In this document: piece after piece, positions 33,014 to 41,807 of the stretch
Layout of the letters: every line of letters begins with the position of its first letter
Position numbering within the stretch: position 1 is the first letter of the stretch
DNA from: JANQEU01 sp965601455
Lineage (GTDB): Bacteria; Bacteroidota; Bacteroidia; Cytophagales; Cyclobacteriaceae
DNA: 64,000 nt
Reading direction: 5' to 3'
NCBI GenBank assembly: GCA_965601455.1
Contig: OZ271831.1
Span: 1,364,001 to 1,428,000 of the forward strand
Program-made: the position numbers and the translations under genes
Notes under the pieces: generated by a model
The model's database searches: none
Seen by the model: only the letters and a program-made list of their open reading frames with translations
Told to the model about the DNA's origin: nothing

Positions 33014-34353
33014 GTAAGAAAGTAGTCATATTAGGTGCCGGTGAAAGCGGAATCGGAGCGGCAACGCTGGCCTCCTCAGAGAACTACGAAGTTTTTGTGT
33101 CTGATTCAGGAGGAATTGGTGATGGCCAAATCAGTATTCTGCGCCAACTGGATGTAGAGTTTGAAGAAAAGCAACATACACTTTCGAAAATCCTTTCTGC
33201 TGACATAGTAGTGAAAAGCCCAGGTATTCCCGATACCTCACCAGTAGTCAAGGAGTGTATTAAGTCTGGAATTCCGGTAATTTCTGAAATTGAGTTTGGC
33301 TATCAACATCTGCCAAAAGGTTCAAAGGTTATTGCAATAACCGGTACCAATGGCAAGACGACAACGACATTACTTACCCACCATATTCTGAGCGAAGCAG
33401 GTATCGATCCAATCCTTGCTGGAAATGTTGGTTTCAGTTTTGCCAAAAAAGTAGCTGAAGGAAAACCGGGAATATACGTAGTAGAGGTTAGCAGCTTTCA
33501 ACTTGATGGTATCTCTACTTTCCGTCCGGATATTGCAGTGCTTCTAAACATAACTCCGGATCATCTGGATCGGTATGAGCATGATTTCAGTCAGTACGTT
33601 TCATCAAAATTTCGTTTGATTGAAAACCTTACACCAAGTCAGAGCTTCCTGTACAATGCAGATGACACAGTGATCATGGATGAAATTGACAAACATGATC
33701 TTAAACCGGAGCCCTTTCCTATCTCACTCTATAAATCAGATGGAATGGCTGCTTTTCTTCAGGATACAGAGTTACAGTTTCGAGTCGAGTCAAGCATCGC
33801 AATAACAAAGAAGGAAATCGGATTAATTGGGAATCACAACATGATGAACGCAATGTCAGCATCGATCATTGCAATGAAGCTTGGTGTCTCCCTGAACCAA
33901 ATCAAAGCAGCATTTAAATCATTTAAGAATGCGGATCACAGAATGCAATTAGTAGGTGAGATTAACGAGGTTCTATTCATCAATGATTCAAAAGCAACAA
34001 ATGTAGATGCGGTTTACTATGCACTGGAAGGATTGGATAATCCCATCATCTGGGTGGCTGGAGGTATTGACAAAGGAAACGACTACCAACAGCTTGTCGG
34101 GGATGTGAAAGAGAAGGTGAAACGGATAATATGCATTGGCAAAGATGATCATAACATCCGAACATATTTTGGCGAAATGGTCAAAGTAGAAGAGGCGGAA
34201 TCCATGCAACAAGTTGTTGACCTTGCTATGAAATGGGCATCACCTGGTGATGTGGTACTTCTTTCTCCGGCATGCGCCAGTTTCGACAGATTTAAGAACT
34301 ACCAGGATCGGGGAGAAAAATTTGAACAAGCAGTAAAAGATTGGAAGTCATGA
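33010..34353 (+). CDS. murD: UDP-MurNAc-L-alanine:D-glutamate ligase
   Basis: 447 residues. Adds D-Glu to UDP-MurNAc-L-Ala in the cytosol. Motifs: Rossmann-like KVVILGAGESGIGAA, the ATP loop AITGTNGKTTTTLL (about 113-126), VEVSSFQLD, LNITPDHLDRY, NDSKATNVDA and LLSPACASFDRFKNYQDRG. The start is TTG at 33010, overlapping the previous stop; it places MSKKVVILG in the family register. Confidence 0.97.
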   Translation: MSKKVVILGAGESGIGAATLASSENYEVFVSDSGGIGDGQISILRQLDVEFEEKQHTLSKILSADIVVKSPGIPDTSPVVKECIKSGIPVISEIEFGYQHLPKGSKVIAITGTNGKTTTTLLTHHILSEAGIDPILAGNVGFSFAKKVAEGKPGIYVVEVSSFQLDGISTFRPDIAVLLNITPDHLDRYEHDFSQYVSSKFRLIENLTPSQSFLYNADDTVIMDEIDKHDLKPEPFPISLYKSDGMAAFLQDTELQFRVESSIAITKKEIGLIGNHNMMNAMSASIIAMKLGVSLNQIKAAFKSFKNADHRMQLVGEINEVLFINDSKATNVDAVYYALEGLDNPIIWVAGGIDKGNDYQQLVGDVKEKVKRIICIGKDDHNIRTYFGEMVKVEEAESMQQVVDLAMKWASPGDVVLLSPACASFDRFKNYQDRGEKFEQAVKDWKS

Positions 34354-35501
34354 ATGAATTGAGAGACTTTATATACAAGAACTTAAAAGGGGATCCTGTG
34401 ATCTGGTTCATTGTCATTTTGCTCTCCTTGTTTGGTATTCTTGTGGTTTATAGCGCCACAGGTAGTCTTTCCTATCAGATGATGAGTGGAAATACGGAGC
34501 ATTACCTTCTGAAGCATACCGCGCTCGTCATGCTCAGTCTATTTGCTATGTGGATAACCCACCGTATTGATTTTAGATACTATGCAAAGATTTCTCGGTT
34601 ACTCTTGTGGATATCCGTCCCATTATTGGTGTTTACCTGGAAATTTGGTGTTAGTATCAATGACGCTTCAAGGTGGTTCACTATTCCGGTGATAAACCTG
34701 GCCTTCCAGCCATCGGATCTGGCGAAATTAGCTCTGCTGGTCACCCTGGCAAGCATGCTGAGTAAAAGGCAGCATCAAATCAATGATTTTCAGAATTCCA
34801 TCATTCCCATGTTGCTTTGGATAGGTTTGATATGTGGGTTGATTGCAATGACCAATATTTCATCAGCTGTACTGCTTTTCGCAATATGTATGGTGGTGCT
34901 TTTTATTGGCAGGGTTCCAGTAAAGTACTTGGCGATGCTGGTAGTCATAGGAGGTCTTGCCGGGATGACAGCATTATCGATAGGGCAACGAGGTGATACT
35001 GCGATTAGTCGTCTTGAAGATTTTGTTCAGAAAGAAACTCCTTTTCAGGCGAAGCAAGCATATATCGCAATAGCAACGGGTGGAGTATTTGGCAAAGGCC
35101 CCGGACAAAGTGACCAGAGAAACTACCTCCCTCAGGCATATTCGGATTTTATCTATGCGATAATAATTGAGGAGTATGGTTTAGTGGGTGGATGTATCAT
35201 TTTGTTGCTCTATCTGGCATTGCTATACAGGGGTATGAAAGCGTCAATGGAGAGTGATCGGGCTTATGGAGGACTGCTATCAGCGGGATTAAGCCTTGCC
35301 ATTGTGATGCAGGCACTAGTAAATATGGGAGTTGCTGTCGGGTTAGGACCAATTACTGGTTTGCCGCTACCTCTCATTAGTATGGGAGGAACTTCTCAGT
35401 TGTTTATGGGTGTGTCGCTGGGTATCATACTGAGTGTAACCAGAGGTGAAATTGATGATGTGCGTGCGCGTTTTACCAATCAATTTAAAGAAGCTGCATA
35501 A
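34350..35501 (+). CDS. ftsW: Peptidoglycan glycosyltransferase FtsW
   Basis: About 383 residues with ten or so membrane helices (SEDS family). It polymerises septal glycan from lipid II together with the FtsI transpeptidase. Seen are GVSINDASRWFTIPVINLAFQPSDLAKLALL (about 92-122 with the conserved R/W and the catalytic-region D), GVFGKGPGQS, LPQAYSDFIYAIIIEEYGLVGG, and GLPLPLISMGGTSQ. The preferred ATG at 34350 overlaps the murD stop (ATGA). An upstream TTG at 34341 would add three residues. Confidence 0.96.
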   Translation: MNELRDFIYKNLKGDPVIWFIVILLSLFGILVVYSATGSLSYQMMSGNTEHYLLKHTALVMLSLFAMWITHRIDFRYYAKISRLLLWISVPLLVFTWKFGVSINDASRWFTIPVINLAFQPSDLAKLALLVTLASMLSKRQHQINDFQNSIIPMLLWIGLICGLIAMTNISSAVLLFAICMVVLFIGRVPVKYLAMLVVIGGLAGMTALSIGQRGDTAISRLEDFVQKETPFQAKQAYIAIATGGVFGKGPGQSDQRNYLPQAYSDFIYAIIIEEYGLVGGCIILLLYLALLYRGMKASMESDRAYGGLLSAGLSLAIVMQALVNMGVAVGLGPITGLPLPLISMGGTSQLFMGVSLGIILSVTRGEIDDVRARFTNQFKEAA

Positions 35502-36610
35502 TGTCCAAGAATCCACCATATCGCATCATGATAAGTGGAGGGGGAACTGGAGGACATGTGTTTCCAGCTATTTCTATTGGTCAAGCATTGAAGGAGATTT
35601 TAAGTGAAGTAGATATTCTATTTGTTGGGGCAAAGGGAAAAATTGAAATGACGAAAGTTCCCGACGCCGGATTCGATATAGTAGGTATGTGGATCAGTGG
35701 ATTACAAAGGAGGCTAACTATTTCAAATCTTATATTCCCAATCAAGTTGGTGGTAAGTCTGGTACATGCCTATCGATTGATTACAAAGTTTAAACCCGAT
35801 GTGGTAGTAGGTGTAGGTGGATATGCCTCGGGCCCTCTTCTGTACGTAGCATCTATTCGGAAAATACCAACACTAATTCAGGAACAAAATTCATATGCTG
35901 GGCTTACAAATAAGCTATTGGCATCCAATGTCAATACGGTTTGCGTCGCCCATGAAGGTATGGAAACCTATTTTCCTAAAGAGAAAATTATAGTCACCGG
36001 CAATCCCGTTCGATCCAATCTTGAATTGCCTGAATCACAAAAAGATCAAGCCTTTGACTTCTTCAAATTGGATAAAGGCCGACCGACTCTTCTTGTCATA
36101 GGAGGAAGTCTTGGTGCGCGAACGATCAATGAAAGTATATCCAAAGGAATTGATCAAATACTGGAACAAGGTGTTCAACTAATATGGCAGACAGGTAAGT
36201 TCTATTTCGATGATTTGAAAGATCGTCACGGACATCAATTAGAAGCTGGAGTCTATATGTCCGATTTTATTAATCAGATGAAATATGCCTACGGTATAGC
36301 TGATGTGGTGATCAGTCGAGCAGGCGCGCTTTCAATTGCTGAGTTGATGGTAACTGGGAAAGCATCCATTCTCGTCCCAAGTCCGAATGTGGCTGAGGAC
36401 CATCAAACTAAGAATGCAAAAGCACTTGAAGAAAGGGAGGCAGCGGTAACGATTCGTGATTCATCTGCCGAACAGGAATTAGTGAATAAAGCTTTACAGC
36501 TTTTACAAGATAAAGTACTTCAGGAATCATTAAAGGAGAATATCTCCGCAATGGCTAAACCAGATGCGGCCAGGACAATCGCCAATAAAGTAATTGAACT
36601 CATCGCATGA
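35501..36610 (+). CDS. murG: UDP-GlcNAc:lipid I N-acetylglucosaminyltransferase
   Basis: 369 residues. GT-B glycosyltransferase that turns lipid I into lipid II at the inner face of the membrane. Signatures: ISGGGTGGHVFPAI near the N-terminus, VVGVGGYASGPLL, QEQNSYAGLTNK, VTGNPVR, the second-domain GGSLGAR, SRAGALSIAELMVTGK, and VAEDHQTKNA. The ATG shares one base with the ftsW stop; the 3' end overlaps murC by 4 nt. Confidence 0.97.
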   Translation: MSKNPPYRIMISGGGTGGHVFPAISIGQALKEILSEVDILFVGAKGKIEMTKVPDAGFDIVGMWISGLQRRLTISNLIFPIKLVVSLVHAYRLITKFKPDVVVGVGGYASGPLLYVASIRKIPTLIQEQNSYAGLTNKLLASNVNTVCVAHEGMETYFPKEKIIVTGNPVRSNLELPESQKDQAFDFFKLDKGRPTLLVIGGSLGARTINESISKGIDQILEQGVQLIWQTGKFYFDDLKDRHGHQLEAGVYMSDFINQMKYAYGIADVVISRAGALSIAELMVTGKASILVPSPNVAEDHQTKNAKALEEREAAVTIRDSSAEQELVNKALQLLQDKVLQESLKENISAMAKPDAARTIANKVIELIA

Positions 36611-37983
36611 AATTGACCGATATACATAGTGTCTATTTCATAGGTATCGGAGGCATTGGTATGTCCGCTCTTGCCAGGTGGTTCAAAATGCGGGGAATGA
36701 ACGTCGCTGGATACGATCGGGTGGAGACGGAATTATGTAAGACATTGGTTTCTGAAGGTATTGACATCCACTACGAGGATTCTATAGCGAGCATTCCTAA
36801 ATGGGCTCATGATAAAACTTCTCTTATTGTCTACACACCGGCGATACCCGCTGAACATACTGAATTGACTTTTTTTCGTACCAACGACTTTGAGTTACTT
36901 AAAAGGTCTGAAGTACTTGGTATCATTTCCAGGGGTCATGAAACGGTTGCTGTCGCCGGAACCCATGGAAAGACAACAACCAGTTCCATGATCGCACACC
37001 TGCTTAATGGCAGCGAGTTGGGTTGTTCTGCATTTGTTGGGGGAATAATGACTAACTACGACTCGAATCTTATTGTCGGAAATGAGAACAGCCCGGTTGT
37101 TGCTGAAGCGGATGAATTTGACCGTTCTTTTTTAAGACTATTTCCCGACCTATCAGTGGTCACTTCATTAGATCCTGATCATTTAGATATCTATAAGGAT
37201 CCAAAGAACATGTTTGGAGCATATGTAGAGTTTATGCACCAAACTGATTCCAAGGGAGAAATTCTTTTGGAAAACGAAGTAGCTACGAAAGTCAATGATA
37301 TACTGGAGAGAAGCTATCAAACCTATGGTATTCGTGACGGTGAATTCTACAGTGATAATTTGCGTCCACAAGATGGATACACAGTGTTCGACTACTATGG
37401 GAGTTCGGAGATAAAAGGAATAAGGTTGGCACTGCCCGGTGAGCATAACGTGAAAAATGCAACGGCTGCGATAACAGCTGCATTGAAAATGGGCATGTCT
37501 GATCAACAGGTCTTCGATCAAATGAACAGCTATTCCGGTGTGAAGAGGAGGTTTGAATACGTCATAAAGGATCAGAACCTGGTTTACATTGATGATTATG
37601 CACATCATCCGTCCGAGATTCGCGCTCTCCTGGAGGCCGTTAAAACTTTATATCCGGGCAAGAAGATCACCACTGTGTTTCAACCGCATTTGTACTCCAG
37701 AACCAGGGATTTCTTTCAGGGTTTTGGTGAGAGTTTGAGTCTCAGTAGCGAAGTGATGTTACTTGATATCTACCCGGCCAGGGAGTTGCCAATAGAAGGA
37801 GTGACATCCGAAATTATTTTCAAAGAGATAGGACACAATAGAAAATCATTGCATGTATTGAAGGACTTCCCAGAAGCTTTGGCTAATAAGGAAATAGAGG
37901 TTTTACTCACAGTTGGAGCCGGCAACATCGATACGTTGGTTCCTGTAATTAAGAATTCATTAGGCAAGAAGCTGAGTGTATGA
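36607..37983 (+). CDS. murC: UDP-MurNAc:L-alanine ligase
   Basis: 458 residues. First amino acid addition in the muropeptide pathway. Motifs: VYFIGIGGIGMSALARWF (about 10-27), VAVAGTHGKTTTSSM (about 116-130), VAEADEFDRSF, SLDPDHLDIY, LPGEHNVKNATAA, YIDDYAHHPSEIRA and FQPHLYSRT. Overlaps murG (ATGA) and ftsQ (ATGA). Confidence 0.97.
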   Translation: MKLTDIHSVYFIGIGGIGMSALARWFKMRGMNVAGYDRVETELCKTLVSEGIDIHYEDSIASIPKWAHDKTSLIVYTPAIPAEHTELTFFRTNDFELLKRSEVLGIISRGHETVAVAGTHGKTTTSSMIAHLLNGSELGCSAFVGGIMTNYDSNLIVGNENSPVVAEADEFDRSFLRLFPDLSVVTSLDPDHLDIYKDPKNMFGAYVEFMHQTDSKGEILLENEVATKVNDILERSYQTYGIRDGEFYSDNLRPQDGYTVFDYYGSSEIKGIRLALPGEHNVKNATAAITAALKMGMSDQQVFDQMNSYSGVKRRFEYVIKDQNLVYIDDYAHHPSEIRALLEAVKTLYPGKKITTVFQPHLYSRTRDFFQGFGESLSLSSEVMLLDIYPARELPIEGVTSEIIFKEIGHNRKSLHVLKDFPEALANKEIEVLLTVGAGNIDTLVPVIKNSLGKKLSV

Positions 37984-38732
37984 GACAAAGAATCAAAAAC
38001 ATATTGACAGGATTTATATGCAGTTCTTTGGTTATCGTTTTGATCATTTTTTCCGGATCAAGGCAGAAGAATCGTCCAGTAGCAGACCTTAAGATTGCGA
38101 TCAACGATGATCAGGAAAATTATTTCATAGACCAGATCGAGGTTGCCTCATTAATCAATGCGGAGAATACCGATTACGTACTTGGACTGGATATCAGAAA
38201 CCTGGATTTAAAGGAGCTTGAAGCTAGAGTTGAAAAAAATGCTTTTGTTAAAGATGCCGAGGTTTATCATGATATTAAGGGCATTCTGAAAGTCCACCTT
38301 ATACAAGCAAGACCAGTCGCCAGAATTCTTGACAACAATGGTGACCGGTACATTGACGAAGAGGGTTACTTACTCCCTTTGAATACAAAACATACGGCTA
38401 GGGTTCCATTAATTGAGTTTGAAAAATCACCTGAGTGGGAAGGAAGTATAACAGAGAATCAGTTTGGATCTGACCTTCTCAACTTTCTGAATAGCATAGA
38501 TCAGGATGCATTTTGGAATGCACAAGTGGCCCATATCATGGTCAATGAGCAAAATGAATTAAACATGCTTACACAGGTAGGTAAGCAGGAGGTTGTATTC
38601 GGTAACCTGAAAAGCATAGAAAGCAAATTGAAGAATTTGGAAATATTCTACCGAGAGGTATTACCTGCGAAAGGTTGGAATACCTACTCTGTGGTGAATG
38701 TAAAGTTTGAAAATCAAATAGTCTGTAAATAA
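37980..38732 (+). CDS. ftsQ: Cell division protein FtsQ
   Basis: 250 residues with a short cytosolic start, one membrane helix (about 8-25) and a periplasmic domain. The periplasmic part has a POTRA-like half (VASLINAENTDYVLGLDIRNLDLKELEARVEKNAFVKDAEV) and a beta half. In the divisome it holds FtsL and FtsB. The family is diverse; identity rests on architecture and on its place between murC and ftsA. The start overlaps the murC stop. Confidence 0.9.
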   Translation: MRQRIKNILTGFICSSLVIVLIIFSGSRQKNRPVADLKIAINDDQENYFIDQIEVASLINAENTDYVLGLDIRNLDLKELEARVEKNAFVKDAEVYHDIKGILKVHLIQARPVARILDNNGDRYIDEEGYLLPLNTKHTARVPLIEFEKSPEWEGSITENQFGSDLLNFLNSIDQDAFWNAQVAHIMVNEQNELNMLTQVGKQEVVFGNLKSIESKLKNLEIFYREVLPAKGWNTYSVVNVKFENQIVCK

Positions 38733-38746
38733 AACCTGTAAGTAAA

Positions 38747-40042
38747 ATGCAAGAGGACAAAATCATCGTTGGGCTCGATATCGGAACGACGAAGATCTGT
38801 GCCATCGTGGGAAGGAAAAATGAGTTCGGGAAACTCGAGATCCTTGGAATGGGTAAAGCCATTTCCGATGGAGTGATCAGAGGTATCGTGACCAACATCG
38901 ACAAAACGGTTCATGCCATTGAAAAGGCCATCAAAGAGGCCAGTGACAACTCAGGAATTGAAATCCGGGTTGTAAATGTCGGAATCGCTGGACAGCACAT
39001 AAAGAGTTCTGTTCATCACGGTTCTATCACCAGAGATTCGAATGATGAAATAACGGTTGAAGATGTAAATCGACTGGCTAACGACATGTATCGGATTGTC
39101 ATCCCTCCTGGTAGTGAGATTATTCATGTGATGCCCCAGGATTACATCGTGGATTACGAGGATGGAATAAAGGATCCAGTTGGTATGTCTGGGGTGAAAC
39201 TTGAAGCTGATTTTCACATAATAACAGCTCAGACCAATGCGATCAATAATATCAATAAATGCGTTCGAAGGGCTGGTTTGGAAATCGAAAACCTGATACT
39301 TGAACCATTAGCTTCGAGCCTTTCGGTTCTCAGTGATGAGGAGAAGGAAGCTGGGGTTTGCTTGGTAGACATTGGTGGGGGTACCACTGACATAGCTGTA
39401 TTCTATGATAATATCATACGACATACAGCGGTCATTCCTTTTGGTGGTAACATCATTACCGCAGATATTAAGCAAGGGTGCATGGTTATGGAACAGCAGG
39501 CGGAACAATTGAAAACCAAGTTCGGCCGCGCCATTGCAGAGGAAGCCAACCCGAATGAGATAGTTTCTATACCGGGATTAAGAAACCGTCCACCAAAGGA
39601 AATATCCGTAAAAAACCTTGCCCACATAATTGAGGCACGGATGGAGGAAATCATTGAGATGGTTCATACGGAAGTTATTTCTTCTGGATTCCACAAGAAG
39701 TTGGCAGCTGGTATAGTAGTGACCGGTGGTGGTTCACAACTCGCCAACCTGAGACAACTTTTCGAGTACATGACAGGTCTTGATACACGCATAGGATATC
39801 CTAATGAGCACCTAGGCAAGAGCAAGGTTGAATCTGCAAAAAGCCCGATGTATGCTACTTCTGTGGGTCTGGTGCTATCCGGATTCAAGGCGCTTGACAT
39901 TCGGGATGCTCAGTATGCTGAGCGAGGTTTGTCTCCAGCTAAAACGCTACGTGACAAGCAGGGAACAAAATTTTTCAAGAACATTTTAGAGAAAACTAAA
40001 GGACTGTTAATCGATGATATCGATGAGAAGCAGGACTTCTAA
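38747..40042 (+). CDS. ftsA: Cell division protein FtsA
   Basis: 431 residues. Actin-like ATPase that tethers FtsZ to the membrane. The phosphate and adenosine motifs are IIVGLDIGTTKICAIVG (about 5-21), VDIGGGTTDIAVF (about 205-217) and GIVVTGGGSQLANL (about 321-334). The FtsA-specific 1C region follows the first motif (GQHIKSSVHHGSITRD). The C-terminal helix (FFKNILEKTKGLLIDDI) is a fair amphipathic membrane anchor. Lies 14 nt after ftsQ and 11 nt before ftsZ. Confidence 0.97.
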   Translation: MQEDKIIVGLDIGTTKICAIVGRKNEFGKLEILGMGKAISDGVIRGIVTNIDKTVHAIEKAIKEASDNSGIEIRVVNVGIAGQHIKSSVHHGSITRDSNDEITVEDVNRLANDMYRIVIPPGSEIIHVMPQDYIVDYEDGIKDPVGMSGVKLEADFHIITAQTNAINNINKCVRRAGLEIENLILEPLASSLSVLSDEEKEAGVCLVDIGGGTTDIAVFYDNIIRHTAVIPFGGNIITADIKQGCMVMEQQAEQLKTKFGRAIAEEANPNEIVSIPGLRNRPPKEISVKNLAHIIEARMEEIIEMVHTEVISSGFHKKLAAGIVVTGGGSQLANLRQLFEYMTGLDTRIGYPNEHLGKSKVESAKSPMYATSVGLVLSGFKALDIRDAQYAERGLSPAKTLRDKQGTKFFKNILEKTKGLLIDDIDEKQDF

Positions 40043-40053
40043 ATAAAAATATT

Positions 40054-41724
40054 ATGGCTGAAAATACATACGCATTCGATCTACCCACCCATCACAAATC
40101 CATCATCAAGGTAATTGGTGTTGGGGGTGGAGGAAGTAACGCTGTCAATCACATGTTTGGCTTAGGTATCAGAGACGTAGATTTTGTCGTTGCCAATACG
40201 GATTTGCAAGCATTAGAAAGTAGCCCAGTGCCAAACAAACTACAGGTGGGAGTGAATCTCACCAGTGGTCTTGGTGCAGGAGCGAATCCTGAAAAGGGTC
40301 GTAATGCTGCTATTGAGAGCAAGGAGGATATCAAGGAGATGCTGGCAGAGGACACAAAAATGGTGTTCATAACCGCCGGTATGGGTGGTGGTACCGGTAC
40401 GGGGGGAGCGCCGGTTATAGCCCAGGTTGCAAAAGAGATGGACATCCTGACTGTGGGAATTGTAACTGCTCCATTTGGATTTGAAGGAAGAAAGAAAAGG
40501 GAGCAAGCCGAAGAAGGTATTAAGCTACTTAAGGAGAATTGTGATACAGTTATTGTCATCTCTAATGATAAGATCAAAGATATCTTTGGCAACCTTCCTA
40601 TCCGCGAGGCTTTTGCTCAAGCCGATAATGTCCTAACAACAGCGGCAAAGGGAATAGCAGAAATCATTACTGTTCCGGGGTATGTTAACGTGGATTTTGA
40701 GGATGTAAAAACGGTCATGTTAAATGCGGGAGCTGCAGTAATGGGATCTTCAACTACCTCTGGTGAAAATAGGGCGACAAGGGCTGCTGAAGCGGCACTG
40801 AATTCACCTCTGCTTAACAACCAAAACATACATGGTGCGGACAAAATACTTCTTAGTATTATGTCAGGCGAAGAAGCCGAGCTTCAAATGGATGAACTTA
40901 CTGATATCACCGATTACATTGATCAGTTTGCTGGTAGTGATGCTGAGGTGATATTTGGACACGGTGTGGATCCGGAATTAGGTGCAAACATTCGGGTTAC
41001 CGTCATCGCAACTGGTTTTGATTCTGTTGAACCAAAAATGGTCCTCAAAGAAAAAGAACAAGTTGAATCCCCTGTTCAAGAGGAGACCATAAATCAAAGA
41101 AGGTTGCCTGATGAAATTCCGATGGAAAAAGAAAGCAGAGATGAAAGTCAACGAGTGTTTGATCTTGATTCCTCACGGGAAATTGAACAGCGAAGTCTTT
41201 TTGAAGAAGAACCGGTAGAATCCAATGAGGATAATTTTGAGTTTGATTTTGAGGTCGAGAATAGTGAAGAGGACAATGAGGAGGAAACGGAACAAGCTGA
41301 AGCGCCTGTAAGTTTTGAATTCGATTTCCCTGAAAAGGAAGAAGAAGAAACTGACCAGGCATTTTCTTTTGAATTTGATGACTTTGATGACGAAAGCCCT
41401 TCATTAAGTGAAATGGAACAAGAGGAGGAAGAGGAAGATATGGAACTCGAAGAACTTCAGGGAGCTGCCCACCCAATTTCTAGAAAAGTTGAGCTAATGG
41501 AGGAGAGAAGAAAAAGGGAAGAGGCATTGGAGCATAATTCAAGAAACAACGGATTAAATCCCGAAGTGTTCAAAGAAAAATGGGATGTGCCTGCCTACGA
41601 GCGGAAAAAGGTGACTTTGCATCAGGTACCTCATAGCTCTGAGCGAAACATTTCAAAGTTTAATCTTACCGATGACAATCAAATAGTTGGTAACAATCGA
41701 TATCTACATGACAATGTAGACTAA
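40054..41724 (+). CDS. ftsZ: Cell division GTPase FtsZ with a long acidic linker
   Basis: 556 residues against about 383 in E. coli. The GTPase core (1 to about 325) has VIGVGGGGSNAVNHM, the tubulin signature GMGGGTGTGGAPV and NIRVTVIATGFD. Residues about 330-490 are an exceptionally Glu/Asp-rich linker with repeated FEFDF words. The end, ISKFNLTDDNQIVGNNRYLHDNVD, includes the C-terminal peptide region for FtsA binding in a Bacteroidota form. Last gene of the dcw run, followed by a terminator. Confidence 0.97.
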   Translation: MAENTYAFDLPTHHKSIIKVIGVGGGGSNAVNHMFGLGIRDVDFVVANTDLQALESSPVPNKLQVGVNLTSGLGAGANPEKGRNAAIESKEDIKEMLAEDTKMVFITAGMGGGTGTGGAPVIAQVAKEMDILTVGIVTAPFGFEGRKKREQAEEGIKLLKENCDTVIVISNDKIKDIFGNLPIREAFAQADNVLTTAAKGIAEIITVPGYVNVDFEDVKTVMLNAGAAVMGSSTTSGENRATRAAEAALNSPLLNNQNIHGADKILLSIMSGEEAELQMDELTDITDYIDQFAGSDAEVIFGHGVDPELGANIRVTVIATGFDSVEPKMVLKEKEQVESPVQEETINQRRLPDEIPMEKESRDESQRVFDLDSSREIEQRSLFEEEPVESNEDNFEFDFEVENSEEDNEEETEQAEAPVSFEFDFPEKEEEETDQAFSFEFDDFDDESPSLSEMEQEEEEEDMELEELQGAAHPISRKVELMEERRKREEALEHNSRNNGLNPEVFKEKWDVPAYERKKVTLHQVPHSSERNISKFNLTDDNQIVGNNRYLHDNVD

Positions 41725-41778
41725 GTGACAACAGACTTGCATTAAAAACCGTCAACAGGTGGTTTATTTACAGCTGGG

Positions 41779-41807
41779 GGTCCTCTGAAAAGAGGGCCTC
41801 TTTTTTT
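41779..41807 (+). terminator. Intrinsic terminator of the dcw cluster
   Basis: GGTCCTCT, a GAAA tetraloop, AGAGGGCC (8 bp with one T-G pair), then TC and seven T. It lies 55 nt after the ftsZ stop and touches the stop codon of the convergent gene, whose transcripts it may also affect. Confidence 0.88.
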
